Shown in pieces: positions 16,552 through 25,567 of a DNA stretch of 64,000 nt (position 1 is the first letter of the stretch; each line of letters starts with the position of its first letter). The notes under the pieces are model-generated. The model did no database searches. It was not told where the DNA came from and worked only from the letters and a program-made list of their open reading frames with translations. Source of the DNA: Leifsonia shinshuensis (GTDB taxonomy: Bacteria; Actinomycetota; Actinomycetes; Actinomycetales; Microbacteriaceae); the NCBI RefSeq assembly GCF_022606355.1, contig NZ_JAHHZQ010000003.1, positions 62,001 to 126,000 of the forward strand, written 5' to 3'. Position numbers and translations under genes: made by a program.

Positions 16552-17745
16552 ATGAGCCTCACCCCCACCCGCGCCGACAAGTTCTCGTTCGGTCTGTGGA
16601 CCATCGGCTACAACGGCACCGACCCGTTCGGCGGCCCGACCCGCCCCCAGCTCGACGTGGTGGAGGCGGTGACCAAGCTCAGCGAGCTCGGCGCCTACGG
16701 CCTCACCTTCCACGACGACGACCTCTTCGCGTTCGGCTCGACGGACGCCGAGCGCCAGAAGCAGATCGACCGCCTCAAGCAGGTGCTCGCCGACACCGGC
16801 GTCATCGTGCCGATGGTCACCACCAACCTGTTCAGCGCGCCCGTCTTCAAGGACGGCGGCTTCACCTCCAACGACCGCGCCGTCCGCCGCTTCGCGCTGC
16901 GCAAGGTGCTGCGCAACATCGACCTGGCCGCCGAGCTCGGCGCCAAGACCTTCGTGATGTGGGGCGGCCGCGAGGGCGCCGAGTACGACTCGGCCAAGAA
17001 CATCCAGGCGGCCCTGGAGCGCTACCGCGAGGCGGTCAACCTGCTCGGCGACTACGTCACCGACAAGGGCTACGACATCCGCTTCGCCATCGAGCCGAAG
17101 CCGAACGAGCCCCGCGGCGACATCCTGCTGCCGACGGTCGGCCACGCGCTCGCCTTCATCAACTCGCTCGAGCGTCCCGAGCTGGTCGGCCTCAACCCCG
17201 AGGTCGGTCACGAGCAGATGGCCGGCCTGAACTTCGCGGCGGGCATCGCCCAGGCTCTGTACCACGGCAAGCTCTACCACATCGACCTCAACGGGCAGCG
17301 CGGCATCAAGTACGATCAGGACCTCGTGTTCGGTCACGGCGACCTCCAGAACGCGTTCGCACTCGTCGACCTGCTCGAGAACGGCGGCCCGAACGGCGGC
17401 CAGGCGTACGACGGCCCGCGCCACTTCGACTACAAGCCGTCGCGCACCGAGGACATCACCGGCGTTTGGGACTCCGCTGCGGCGAACATGCGCACCTACC
17501 TGCTGCTCAAGGAGCGCGCGGCCGCGTTCCGCGCCGACCCCGAGGTGCAGGAGGCGCTCGAGTCCGCCCGTGTCACGGAGTTGTCGCAGCCGACGCTCGG
17601 CGCCGGTGAGAGCTACGACGACCTGCTCGCCGACCGCAGCGCGTACGAGGACTTCGACGCGAGCGCCTACTTCGGCGGCAAGGGCTTCGGCTTCGTGCGC
17701 CTGCAGCAGCTGGCGCTCGAGCACCTGCTCGGCGCCCGCGGCTGA
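16552..17745 (+). CDS. xylA: Xylose isomerase
   Basis: A 397-residue actinobacterial class I xylose isomerase (EC 5.3.1.5), converting D-xylose to D-xylulose in the cytoplasm. Catalytic His54 sits in [11 protein letters not shown], and Glu181 and Lys183 in [12 protein letters not shown]. The numbering agrees with the Streptomyces enzymes. The second metal site is seen in [15 protein letters not shown] and [22 protein letters not shown] lies 7 nt before the ATG. A 31-bp hairpin follows it and xylB lies behind that, so the two are likely one operon with unequal expression. Confidence 0.98.
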   Translation: MSLTPTRADKFSFGLWTIGYNGTDPFGGPTRPQLDVVEAVTKLSELGAYGLTFHDDDLFAFGSTDAERQKQIDRLKQVLADTGVIVPMVTTNLFSAPVFKDGGFTSNDRAVRRFALRKVLRNIDLAAELGAKTFVMWGGREGAEYDSAKNIQAALERYREAVNLLGDYVTDKGYDIRFAIEPKPNEPRGDILLPTVGHALAFINSLERPELVGLNPEVGHEQMAGLNFAAGIAQALYHGKLYHIDLNGQRGIKYDQDLVFGHGDLQNAFALVDLLENGGPNGGQAYDGPRHFDYKPSRTEDITGVWDSAAANMRTYLLLKERAAAFRADPEVQEALESARVTELSQPTLGAGESYDDLLADRSAYEDFDASAYFGGKGFGFVRLQQLALEHLLGARG

Positions 17746-17760
17746 GCCTGCCGTTCTCTG

Positions 17761-17825
17761 CTGTCGAAGGGCACGTTGTTGTCACTTTCGGACCCCGAAA
17801 GCGACAACGACGTGCCCTTCGGCAG
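17761..17825 (+). terminator. 31-bp-stem hairpin in the xylA-xylB gap
   Basis: Arms 17761-17791 and 17795-17825 pair along 31 positions with a 3-nt loop. The three mismatches are all G.U-compatible in RNA, so the transcript forms one continuous helix. No U-tract follows. It may cause partial termination before xylB or protect xylA mRNA from decay. Confidence 0.75.
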
Positions 17826-17850
17826 GTGAAAGCACACTGAAGGAGTGAAT

Positions 17851-19278
17851 GTGACGTACGTCGCGGGAGTGGATTCGTCGACGCAGAGCTGCAAGGTGGT
17901 CGTCCGCGACCTCGAGACCGGGGCGCTGGTGCGCTCCGGGCGGGCCGCGCATCCCGACGGCACGGAGGTCGACCCCGCCGCCTGGTGGACGGCGCTGCAG
18001 CAGGCGCTCGAGTCCGCCGGGGGCCTGGACGACGTGGCGGCGATCTCGATCGCCGGCCAGCAGCACGGCATGGTAGTGCTCGACGCCTCCGGACGCGTCA
18101 TCCGCGACGCCCTGCTCTGGAACGACACCCGCAGCGCCCAGGCCGCCCGCGACCTGATCGCCGAGGTCGGCGCCGATGCCTACGCCGCGCGCGTCGGGGT
18201 GGTCCCCGTCGCCTCCTTCACGGCCACGAAGCTGCGCTGGCTGCGCGAGGCCGAGCCGGCCAACGCCGCGCGCGTGGCCGCCGTCGCCCTCCCGCACGAC
18301 TGGCTCACCTGGCGACTGCGCGGCTACGGCCCCGCAGACGAGAGCCCCCTCGGCCCCGACCTGGAGGCGCTGACCACCGACCGCTCCGACGCGAGCGGAA
18401 CCGCCTACTGGAGTGCCGCCACCGGCGCCTACGAACTCGACCTCTTCGAGCGCGCGCTCGGCCGGCCCGGCCGCGAGGCGGGGACGGTCGGCGACGGCGT
18501 CATCCTGCCGCGGGTGCTCGGGCCGTCGGACGCCGCCGGCCGCACCCCGGGCGGCGTGCTGGTCGGCCCCGGTGCCGGCGACAACGCGGGAGGCGCGCTG
18601 GGTCTCGGCGCGACCGAGGGCGACGTCGTCGTCTCGATCGGCACCTCCGGAACCGTCTTCGCCGTCACGGCCGAACCGGTCGCCGACGCGAGCGGCACGG
18701 TCGCCGGCTTCGCCGACGCGAGCGGCGTCTCCCTGCCGCTCATCGCCACGCTCAACGCAGCGCGCGTCCTCGACTCGATCGCCGGCCTGCTCGGGGTCGA
18801 CCACGACGGACTCGCCGACCTCGCCCTCCAGGCCGAGCCCGGCGCCGGAGGCGTCGTGCTCATCCCGTACTTCGAGGGCGAGCGCACGCCCAACCTCCCC
18901 GATGCGAAAGCCAGCCTCCACGGGCTCACGCTCGCCACGACCCGGCCGGCCAACCTGGCGCGGGCGGCGATCGAGGGGATGCTCTGCGGGCTCGCCGACG
19001 GCCTCGACGCCGTGCGTCGGGTGGGGGTCAGGGAGCAGCGTATCCTGCTGATCGGCGGCGCGGCGCAGAACCCCGCCGTCGCGGCCGTCGCGGCACAGGT
19101 CTTCGACGCGCCGGTCGTCATCCCCTCCCCCGGCGAGTACGTCGCCGACGGCGGAGCGGTGCAGGCGGCCTGGGCGCTGACCGGTGCACGCCCGACCTGG
19201 ACCGTGGAGTCGGCGGCGCCGCTCGCGGTGGACACGCGAGCGGTCATCCGCGAGCAGCGGGCCGCGTACCTGCCGTAG
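17851..19278 (+). CDS. xylB: Xylulokinase
   Basis: A 475-residue FGGY-family kinase phosphorylating D-xylulose to xylulose-5-phosphate. The N-terminal phosphate loop is [17 protein letters not shown]; substrate contacts appear in [14 protein letters not shown]; and the catalytic Asp244 is in [14 protein letters not shown]. The C-terminal signature [18 protein letters not shown] is present. AAGGAG (17840-17845) favours the GTG at 17851; a GTG at 17845 overlaps that ribosome site and is unlikely. Together with xylA it completes the xylose route to the pentose phosphate pathway. Confidence 0.96.
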   Translation: MTYVAGVDSSTQSCKVVVRDLETGALVRSGRAAHPDGTEVDPAAWWTALQQALESAGGLDDVAAISIAGQQHGMVVLDASGRVIRDALLWNDTRSAQAARDLIAEVGADAYAARVGVVPVASFTATKLRWLREAEPANAARVAAVALPHDWLTWRLRGYGPADESPLGPDLEALTTDRSDASGTAYWSAATGAYELDLFERALGRPGREAGTVGDGVILPRVLGPSDAAGRTPGGVLVGPGAGDNAGGALGLGATEGDVVVSIGTSGTVFAVTAEPVADASGTVAGFADASGVSLPLIATLNAARVLDSIAGLLGVDHDGLADLALQAEPGAGGVVLIPYFEGERTPNLPDAKASLHGLTLATTRPANLARAAIEGMLCGLADGLDAVRRVGVREQRILLIGGAAQNPAVAAVAAQVFDAPVVIPSPGEYVADGGAVQAAWALTGARPTWTVESAAPLAVDTRAVIREQRAAYLP

Positions 19279-19326
19279 GCGGGCGCGGCGGCACGGTATG
19301 TGCGGCAACGGCCGCGTTCGGCGGCG

Positions 19327-19430
19327 CCATGCGCAGCATTTGCGGCAAATGTTGCGTTCGACGCTGCCATACGCAGCATTTGCGGCAAATGTTGCGTTCG
19401 ACGCTGCCATACGCGGCATTTGCGGCAAAT
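19327..19430. repeat. 40-bp tandem repeat with embedded 15-bp palindrome
   Basis: Units start at 19327, 19367 and 19407 (the last is shorter); the first two are almost identical. A degenerate fourth copy precedes them at about 19291-19326. Each unit contains CATTTGCGGCAAATG, a perfect palindrome around one central base, followed by TTGCGTTCGACGCTG as linker. The period is about four helical turns. Confidence 0.9.
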
Positions 19431-19497
19431 CTCGACGTGGCCTTCGTCGCCGGCGAGCGGGGCGGCGCGTTTTCAGCGGGGCGGTGCGGGGCGGGGC

Positions 19498-19855
19498 ATT
19501 CGTGACGAATCTCGCGATTCGTGCCACGAATCAGCACATTCGTCACGAATGAGGCGATAGACGGCACCGCGTGGTGGGGTGCCGCACATTCGTGACGAAT
19601 CTCGCGATTCGTGCCATGAACCTATGCATTCGTGACGAATCTCGCGACAGGCAGCGGCGCCGGTGGGCACATTCGTGACGAATGCCACGATGGTCTCGGT
19701 GCGGGAGGGAGCTGGCATTCGTCACGAATCTTGTGATTCGCGCCACGAATCAGGGCACTCGTCACCTATCGCGATGGCGGGCGCGGACGCGGTTCCGCAC
19801 ATTCGTCACGAATGTCGGGATTCGTGCCACGAATCTGCAGATTCGTGACGAATGT
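19498..19855. repeat. Array of ATTCGTSACGAAT palindromes, 40-50 bp apart
   Basis: Thirteen-base palindromes ATTCGT(G/C)ACGAAT begin at 19498, 19538, 19588, 19628, 19671, 19717, 19801 and 19841, with a decayed copy near 19757. Several extend to 15-17 bp. Between some of them sits a second palindrome, GATTCGTGCCACGAATC (19516-19532 and 19819-19835, with variants near 19606 and 19735). All copies lie in head-to-tail order and face both transcripts symmetrically. Confidence 0.9.
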
Positions 19856-19882
19856 CGGTTGGGCGGGTGGGGCGCGCGGAGG

Positions 19883-21076
19883 TCAGTGGCCGGCAGTGTA
19901 CGCGCGGGCCAGGGCGGCACCCGCGGCGCGAGCCCAGGGCAGGGGGTCTGCGATCGCGGGGGCGGATCCGCCGGCGAGGGCGGCGAGCTCGGCGGAGGCG
20001 GCGAACGCCGTCGGCTCGGCGGCGATGGAGCCGGCAGCCAGGTAGGCCGCCACTCCGGCCGCTCGGGCCAGCGCCGACACATAGTCGGGAACCTTGCCCG
20101 CTGCGGACTGGCTGTCGAAGCGGCCCTCACCCGTCAGTACGGCGTCGGCCGAGGCGATCGACGCGGGCAGGCCGATGGCCTCCCCGACCGCGGCGGCCCC
20201 GGCCGACAGGGTCGCACCCCAGATCAGGAGGCCGTAGCCGGCGCCTCCTGCCGCGCCAGCACCGGGCGTGGCAGGATCGACCAGCGATCCAACGCCGGGC
20301 GTGGCGGGGTCGACCGCCGCGCCGACACCACGCGCAGCAGAGTCGTCCACCGACCCACCGCCGCCCCCGCCGGCACCAGCCGCAACAGCCGCCGCGAATC
20401 GGGCCAGGCCCTCCTCCAGCGACGCCACGTCGGCGGGCGAGGCGCCCTTCTGCGGGCCGAACACCGCCGCCGCACCCGATGGCCCCAGCAGCGGGCTGGT
20501 CACGTCGCTCAGGATGTGCGCGCCGCCCGCGGGAAGCGCCCGCAGGCCGGACAGGTCGACGCGGGCGACCGAGGCGAGTCCGCGGTTGCCGGGAGGCACC
20601 GGTCGGCCCTCCGCGTCCAGGAGCCGCGCTCCGAGCGCTGTAAGGGCGCCGGCGCCGGCGTCGGTCGAGGCGCTTCCGCCGATGGCGAGCAGGAGCCGGG
20701 TCGCCCCGGAGTCCAGAGCGGCGGCGATCGCCTGGCCGAAGCCGATCGTGTGCGCGTCGAACGGCGCGAGCGCGTCGAGGAGGCCGATGCCGCTGGTCTC
20801 GGCCAGCTCGACGACCGCCGAGCCGTACGGGAGCTCGAGCCAACTCGCCTCGACGGGCCGGCCGTCCGGTCCGTCCACGCGCACAGGGTGCCGGACGGCA
20901 CCCGGCACCGCGACCGCGAACGCATCGAGGGTCCCCTCGCCGCCGTCGGCCATCGGCGCGAGGACGATCCGGTCCGCTGCTCGCACCGAGCGCCAGCCCT
21001 CGGCGAGCGCCGCGGCGATCGCGGCGGCGGACGCACTGCCTTTGAACGAGTCGGGGGCGACGACGACGGTGCTCAT
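19883..21076 (-). CDS. Glycerate kinase (GlxK/GarK family)
   Basis: A 397-residue glycerate kinase of the GarK/GlxK type, phosphorylating D-glycerate with ATP. Family motifs are the opening VVVAPDSFKGSASAAAIAAAL, LAPMADGGEGTLDAF and IGGSASTDAGAGALTALGA; a C-terminal DAVLTGEGRFDSQSAAGKVP follows. An unusual Gly/Ala-rich insert with two DPATPG units (about residues 234-278) interrupts the region before GYGLLIWG, so the protein is a little longer than is usual. It converges on xylB across the repeat gap. A link to xylose use is not implied. Confidence 0.92.
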   Translation of the reverse strand: MSTVVVAPDSFKGSASAAAIAAALAEGWRSVRAADRIVLAPMADGGEGTLDAFAVAVPGAVRHPVRVDGPDGRPVEASWLELPYGSAVVELAETSGIGLLDALAPFDAHTIGFGQAIAAALDSGATRLLLAIGGSASTDAGAGALTALGARLLDAEGRPVPPGNRGLASVARVDLSGLRALPAGGAHILSDVTSPLLGPSGAAAVFGPQKGASPADVASLEEGLARFAAAVAAGAGGGGGGSVDDSAARGVGAAVDPATPGVGSLVDPATPGAGAAGGAGYGLLIWGATLSAGAAAVGEAIGLPASIASADAVLTGEGRFDSQSAAGKVPDYVSALARAAGVAAYLAAGSIAAEPTAFAASAELAALAGGSAPAIADPLPWARAAGAALARAYTAGH

Positions 21077-21279
21077 CCCGCTCAGCCTGCCACAGGATCG
21101 GGCCGCACACGTTCGGACCGGACAGGGAGGTGCCCAGTGAGGTACTGCGGGGGGTGCTCTCCGAACGCACGCACCGCCCGCGGTACCGGAGCAGCACCAC
21201 GTGGCCGCGGGCCACTCTGGCGCACGGTGGGCGTCCGGACGAGGATGTACGCCATGACGGCGACACGCGGGTTGAACCC

Positions 21280-22551
21280 GTGACGACCTCCGCCCGCCGC
21301 GTGCAGGGCGTCTACCTGACCCTGCTGCTCGGCAACACCCTCGCCGCGTCGTTCATCTGGGGCATCAACACCCTGTTTCTCCTCGACGCCGGTCTCACCA
21401 ACTTCGAGGCGTTCGCGGCGAATGCGTTCTTCACGGCGGGCATGGTGATCTTCGAGATCCCGACCGGCGTCGTCGCCGACACGATCGGGAGGCGCGCCTC
21501 CTACCTCCTCGGCACCGTCACCCTGTCGCTGTCGACCGCCCTCTACTGGCTGCTCTGGCTCTGGCATTCCCCGTTCGTGTGGTGGGCGCTCGCGTCCATG
21601 CTCCTCGGTCTCGGCTTCACGTTCTTCTCGGGCGCCGTCGACGCGTGGCTCGTCGACGCCCTCAGCGTGACCGGGTACACCGGGAGCCTGGAGGCGGTGT
21701 TCGGCCGCGGACTCGTCGTGACCGGCGTCGCCATGTTCGCCGGATCGGTGCTCGGCGGAGTGATCGCCCAGGCGACCAACCTCGGCGTGCCGTTCCTGTT
21801 GCGGGCCGGCGTGCTGGTGCTGATGTTCGTGTTCGCGTTCATCGCGATGCGCGACCTCGGCTTCACCCCCGACACGACGATGGGGCCGCTGAAGGCGACG
21901 AGGAACATCCTCGCCCAATCGATCGAGCACGGGATGCGCAAACGCTCGGTGCGCTACGTCATCCTGTCGGCCCCGTTCGCGTCGGGGGTCGGGATCTACG
22001 CGTTCTACGCGCTGCAGCCCTACGTGCTGCAGCTGTACGGCGACCCGAAGGCGTACTCGATCGCGGGGCTCGCGGCGGCCATCCTGTCGCTCGCGCAGGT
22101 GGCAGGCGGAATCGTCGCCCCGCGGCTGCGGCGGATGTTCGCCAAGCGGACGACGACGGTGATCGGCGCGTCGCTGGGCAGCATCGTCGTGCTGGTGCTG
22201 CTGGGACTGACAGCGTTCTTCTGGTTCGCGGTCGTGCTGCTGGTGGTGTGGGGCTTCGTCTACGCCGTCGCCGGACCGGTACGGCAGGCCTACCTCAACG
22301 ACATGATCCCGTCGAAGCAGCGTGCGACGGTGCTGTCGTTCGACTCGTTGTTCGGGAGCCTCGGCGGGGTGGTCGTCCAGCCGGCACTCGGGCGGGCGGC
22401 CGACCTGTGGGGTTACGGCACCTCCCTGGTCATCGGCGGCGCGATCGAACTGATCGGCATCCCGTTCCTCCTCGCGAGCCGCCGGCAGGGCGACCCCGCC
22501 GACACCTCCGGGGCGCACGGGAACGGAGACGCGATCGTCAGCGGGTCGTGA
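21280..22551 (+). CDS. MFS transporter
   Basis: A 423-residue, 12-helix major facilitator. The first helix is LLGNTLAASFIWGINTLFLL; motif A appears as GVVADTIGRRASYLLG. The architecture resembles DHA-type exporters annotated in many actinobacteria without known substrate. The start is uncertain: the GTG at 21280 is the first in-frame start close to the hydrophobic region, but no clear ribosome site is visible. It is divergent from the glycerate kinase gene (203-bp gap) and converges on another MFS gene only 28 bp away. Confidence 0.8.
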   Translation: MTTSARRVQGVYLTLLLGNTLAASFIWGINTLFLLDAGLTNFEAFAANAFFTAGMVIFEIPTGVVADTIGRRASYLLGTVTLSLSTALYWLLWLWHSPFVWWALASMLLGLGFTFFSGAVDAWLVDALSVTGYTGSLEAVFGRGLVVTGVAMFAGSVLGGVIAQATNLGVPFLLRAGVLVLMFVFAFIAMRDLGFTPDTTMGPLKATRNILAQSIEHGMRKRSVRYVILSAPFASGVGIYAFYALQPYVLQLYGDPKAYSIAGLAAAILSLAQVAGGIVAPRLRRMFAKRTTTVIGASLGSIVVLVLLGLTAFFWFAVVLLVVWGFVYAVAGPVRQAYLNDMIPSKQRATVLSFDSLFGSLGGVVVQPALGRAADLWGYGTSLVIGGAIELIGIPFLLASRRQGDPADTSGAHGNGDAIVSGS

Positions 22552-22579
22552 GGGCGGCCGGTCTGCTCGCGCAATGTCC

Positions 22580-23965
22580 TCAGCGCGCCAGGATGCGCGG
22601 GCCGCACAACCACGCGGCGACACACAGCGCCGCGTTCACGACGAACACGCCGGCGAACGCGACCGGCGACGTCGCGCCGCCGAGCGCCGAGAATGCGATC
22701 GCTGTCGCGGCGAGGGCGATGGCGGACCCGGTCGAGTCGGCGATCGAGAGGGCCGAGCTGTTGAAGCCCTGGTCGGCGGGCGTCGAGTACTGGAGGGTGA
22801 GCACACCCAGCCGCGGATACAGCAGTCCCATGCCACCGCCCGCGAACGCCCAGCCGACCACGATGACGATCGGCGAGGCTCCGGTCAGCGCCGTCACCAG
22901 CAGCGACCCGATCGCGATCGTCAGGCCGAGCGCACCGAGACGGGCGGCGAGCCTGTTCCCGATCGCGGGGAACCGACCCTGCGCCCACGATGCGGCCGCC
23001 CAGCTGAGCCCGGCTGCGGTCAGGGCGAGGCCCGCGATCGCGGGGGACGCGCCGTACTGCGTCACCATCATCAGCGGCACGTACACCTCGGCGGAGAAGA
23101 ACGTCCCCGCCACGATCGACCGCACCAGGATCACGCTCGGCAGCCCCCGACGCGCGAGCAGCACCCCCCTCGGAAGCAGCGGACGCAACGCCGCCACCGC
23201 GACAACCGCCGCGACCACGGGGACGATCCACTGCACCGGCCCGCGCGCCTCGGCCGCGAGGGTCAGGCCGAGCACGGCCACCGCGACCAGAACAGCCAGG
23301 CCCACGCGCGCGAGCTCGCGTCCCCCGCCCTCCGGCCGGTGATCTGGCCCGTGGACGCCGCGCATCGCGGGGACCACCATCAGCATCGCCAGGAACACCA
23401 GCGCGACGACGCCGAGGAACACCCACCTCCAGCCCAGGGTCTCGGCGACGGCGCCGGCGATCACCGGGCCGATCAGCGACGGGACGACCCAGGCCGCGGC
23501 GAAGCCGGCGAAGATGCTCGGGTGGAGGCGCGCCGGATAGACGCGCGCGACGATCACGTAGAGCGCCACGGTCAGCGCACCGCCGCCCAGCCCGTGGACG
23601 AGCCGTCCGATGACGAAGAGCGGCATCGTCGGCGAGGCTCCGGCGAGCGTGAGGCCAGCGGCGAACAGCACGACGGACGCGTAGAGCACGGTCCGGGGAT
23701 TGCCGCGGTCGCACCAGGTTCCCGCGAGCACCATCCCGACGACGCCGACGGCGAGCGGCCCGGCGAACGCGAACGCGTAGAGCGCGGCGCCGTCGAGCTC
23801 ATGGCTCACGGCAGGCATGATCGTCGTGACGGCGAGCGCCTCGAAGGCGGCCAGGGTGACGAGCAGGCACATGCCGATGCTCACCCAGCGATAGTGGGGC
23901 GCGAGCACCCCTTCCGGCTTCGAGAGCTGCCCGGCCTCCGTCGCGGATCCCCGGTCGGTGCTCAT
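22580..23965 (-). CDS. MFS transporter (DHA2-like drug exporter)
   Basis: A 461-residue multi-helix MFS protein. It begins with a hydrophilic tail, then VSIGMCLLVTLAAFEALAVT and TIMPAVSHELDG, the pattern of DHA2-type exporters (V..I..P.I...L). Motif A is degenerate (LAGTWCDRGNPRTVL). Its upstream 414-bp gap carries a cluster of TCCGGA motifs. No substrate can be deduced; the neighbouring MFS gene on the opposite strand is a different subfamily. Confidence 0.85.
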   Translation of the reverse strand: MSTDRGSATEAGQLSKPEGVLAPHYRWVSIGMCLLVTLAAFEALAVTTIMPAVSHELDGAALYAFAFAGPLAVGVVGMVLAGTWCDRGNPRTVLYASVVLFAAGLTLAGASPTMPLFVIGRLVHGLGGGALTVALYVIVARVYPARLHPSIFAGFAAAWVVPSLIGPVIAGAVAETLGWRWVFLGVVALVFLAMLMVVPAMRGVHGPDHRPEGGGRELARVGLAVLVAVAVLGLTLAAEARGPVQWIVPVVAAVVAVAALRPLLPRGVLLARRGLPSVILVRSIVAGTFFSAEVYVPLMMVTQYGASPAIAGLALTAAGLSWAAASWAQGRFPAIGNRLAARLGALGLTIAIGSLLVTALTGASPIVIVVGWAFAGGGMGLLYPRLGVLTLQYSTPADQGFNSSALSIADSTGSAIALAATAIAFSALGGATSPVAFAGVFVVNAALCVAAWLCGPRILAR

Positions 23966-24379
23966 CCTTCGACCCTATGGCCTGCGGGCGACATCGGGGA
24001 GGCGGCTCCCGGGCCTCCGGCGCGCGGGCGTCACCGGCCGACGCGCCTGCGTTGCGTACCTCCGGAGCGCTCCGTATCACCGGAGACGGTGTGGCCAAGC
24101 CGGGGATCTGCTCCCGAACTCCGGCGATCACTCGGCGAATGCGGCAACCCGAAGTCCGGAGGCACGGGCACGGCCGCGGCGTGTCGGCCCCGGCCATCCG
24201 GAGCCGCCGGCCACGCCTGTCCGGATTTCCGGAGAGGATGCGGCGGCAGCGCCAGCCGATTCCGGAAGTCCGGAGGTCCGCGCGCGGAGTCACTCGATCT
24301 CCGGAGCGATGGTCACCACCGCGGGTGGCGGCCCGACCACCCGACGCTCGGAGTGACCGGAGTCACCGGCCGCCGTGCG
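23966..24379. other. 414-bp gene-free region with eight TCCGGA motifs
   Basis: TCCGGA occurs at 24061, 24155, 24197, 24220, 24228, 24261, 24269 and 24300, six of them followed by G. No convincing open frame is present in either strand, and codon-like bias is absent. It lies upstream of the MFS gene and downstream of the LacI gene, both on the minus strand. A promoter for the MFS gene must be here, but I cannot place its boxes. Confidence 0.7.
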
Positions 24380-25498
24380 TCACCGCGGGCTCGTGGACGA
24401 CCGGACGATCAGTTCGGGGACGAGGCTGACCGGGCCGGGGGCCTCGCCGCCCTCGATCTCGGCGATCAGGTGCTCGACGCTGCGGCGGCCGAGTTCGGTG
24501 AAGTCCTGCAGCACGGTCGTCAGGGGCGGCCAGAAGTGGGCGGCCTCCGGGATGTCGTCGAACCCCACGACGCTCAGATCGTCGGGCACCCGGCGGCCGG
24601 CCTCGCGGGCCGCGTGGTAGACGCCGAGAGCCATCTGGTCGTTCGATGCGAAGACCGCGGTCGCGTCCGTGTCCCGCAGGAGTCCGCGCGCGGCACGGTA
24701 GCCGGACTCGGCCGACCAGTCGCCCTCCGACAACGGAGGGACGGGCAGTCCGGCGGCCTCCAGCTCGCGCGAATAGCCGGCGGCCCTGGCCTGCGACTCG
24801 AACCATTCGAGCGGACCGGTGATGTGGTGGATCGAGCGATGGCCGAGCCCGACCAGGTGCGCGGTCGCCGCCCGGGCGCCAGCCTCCTGGTCGACGGTGA
24901 GCACGCGCGCGTCGTACTCGGGGCCGCCCTGGAGGGTGACGTACGGCACGACGAGTCCCGCGCCGGAGAGTTGCTCGATCACGAGTTCCTGCGGGGCGAT
25001 CACGATGATGCCCTCGACGGCCTGGGCGAGCAGGTGGTCGAGGGCCGCGGCGATCCCCTCGGCGTTCAGCTCGGAGAGCTGGGCGACGGCGAGGTAGTAC
25101 CCGGCGTCGCGCGCGGCGCTCTGCACCGCGTTGATGCTCGACACCGGCCCGTAGAGGGCGGCCGCGGTCGTCGAGAGCACGCCGAGAGTGCGTGATCGGG
25201 CCGTGACGAGGGCTCGAGCGGCCGGATTGGGGCGGTAGTGCAGTGCCTCCATGGCGTCGAGGACTCGCTGCCGCGTCGTGTCACGGATGCTGGGGTGGTC
25301 GTTGATGACGCGCGAAACGGTCTGGTGCGAGACGCCGGCCAACTGCGCCACATCCCGCATGCTGGCGGCCCGCACGACGGGGATCGACGCCGTGGTGGGG
25401 GCCGCCGCGCCCTCGGGCGTCACAAGGTCCGGCGTCGCAAGGTCCGGCGTCGCAAGGTCCGGCGTCGCAGCATCCGGCGTCGCAGGGTCGTTGGTCAC
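24380..25498 (-). CDS. LacI-family transcriptional regulator with repetitive N-terminus
   Basis: 372 residues. The HTH (ASMRDVAQLAGVSHQTVSRV, about residues 45-64) and effector domain (YYLAVAQLSELNAEGI, later DDLSVVGFDDIPEAAHFWPP) are standard LacI. The first 45 residues are an unusual tail with repeated ATPDL pentapeptides, encoded by 15-bp tandem repeats. GGGGAGGG precedes the GTG at 25498. Without that tail the protein could start at the methionine before RDVAQ. It lies 69 bp behind an APC permease gene. Target unknown. Confidence 0.87.
   Translation of the reverse strand: MTNDPATPDAATPDLATPDLATPDLVTPEGAAAPTTASIPVVRAASMRDVAQLAGVSHQTVSRVINDHPSIRDTTRQRVLDAMEALHYRPNPAARALVTARSRTLGVLSTTAAALYGPVSSINAVQSAARDAGYYLAVAQLSELNAEGIAAALDHLLAQAVEGIIVIAPQELVIEQLSGAGLVVPYVTLQGGPEYDARVLTVDQEAGARAATAHLVGLGHRSIHHITGPLEWFESQARAAGYSRELEAAGLPVPPLSEGDWSAESGYRAARGLLRDTDATAVFASNDQMALGVYHAAREAGRRVPDDLSVVGFDDIPEAAHFWPPLTTVLQDFTELGRRSVEHLIAEIEGGEAPGPVSLVPELIVRSSTSPR
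25411..25485. repeat. 15-bp tandem repeat encoding ATPDL units
   Basis: Near-identical 15-bp units (GGTCCGGCGTCGCAA) at 25426, 25441, 25456 and 25471, plus a degenerate one before them, lie inside the start of the LacI gene. The unit length preserves the reading frame. Confidence 0.9.
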
Positions 25499-25567
25499 GG
25501 CGCCCTCCCCGGTTCGCCCGCGGGTTCGGGCCCGCGCCGCTCCTCCGGGTGAAGAGCGTGAACCCCA

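Larger units (their letters stand above)
19279..19882. other. 604-bp gene-free gap with palindrome arrays
   Basis: This convergent gap between xylB and the glycerate kinase gene contains no credible coding sequence: the frames that cross it merely translate the repeats. It is filled by two arrays, described separately, of 15-bp and 13-17-bp palindromes. No transposase, direct terminal repeat or T-run terminator was seen. Confidence 0.8.

Noticed and set aside
17782-19527. 581-codon frame antisense to xylB
   Set aside because: xylB has complete family motifs and a proper ribosome site on the plus strand. The antisense frame is a codon-bias shadow.
19291-19855. CRISPR array
   Set aside because: The regular spacing invites it, but the repeated parts are 13-17-bp palindromes, the unit length varies from 40 to 50 bp, linkers are partly shared between units, and no cas genes are near.
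19279-19882. Arg-rich coding sequences or an insertion sequence in the repeat gap
   Set aside because: Open frames here only translate the palindromes (FVTN and RHE repeats). No transposase motif, terminal inverted repeat or target duplication was seen.
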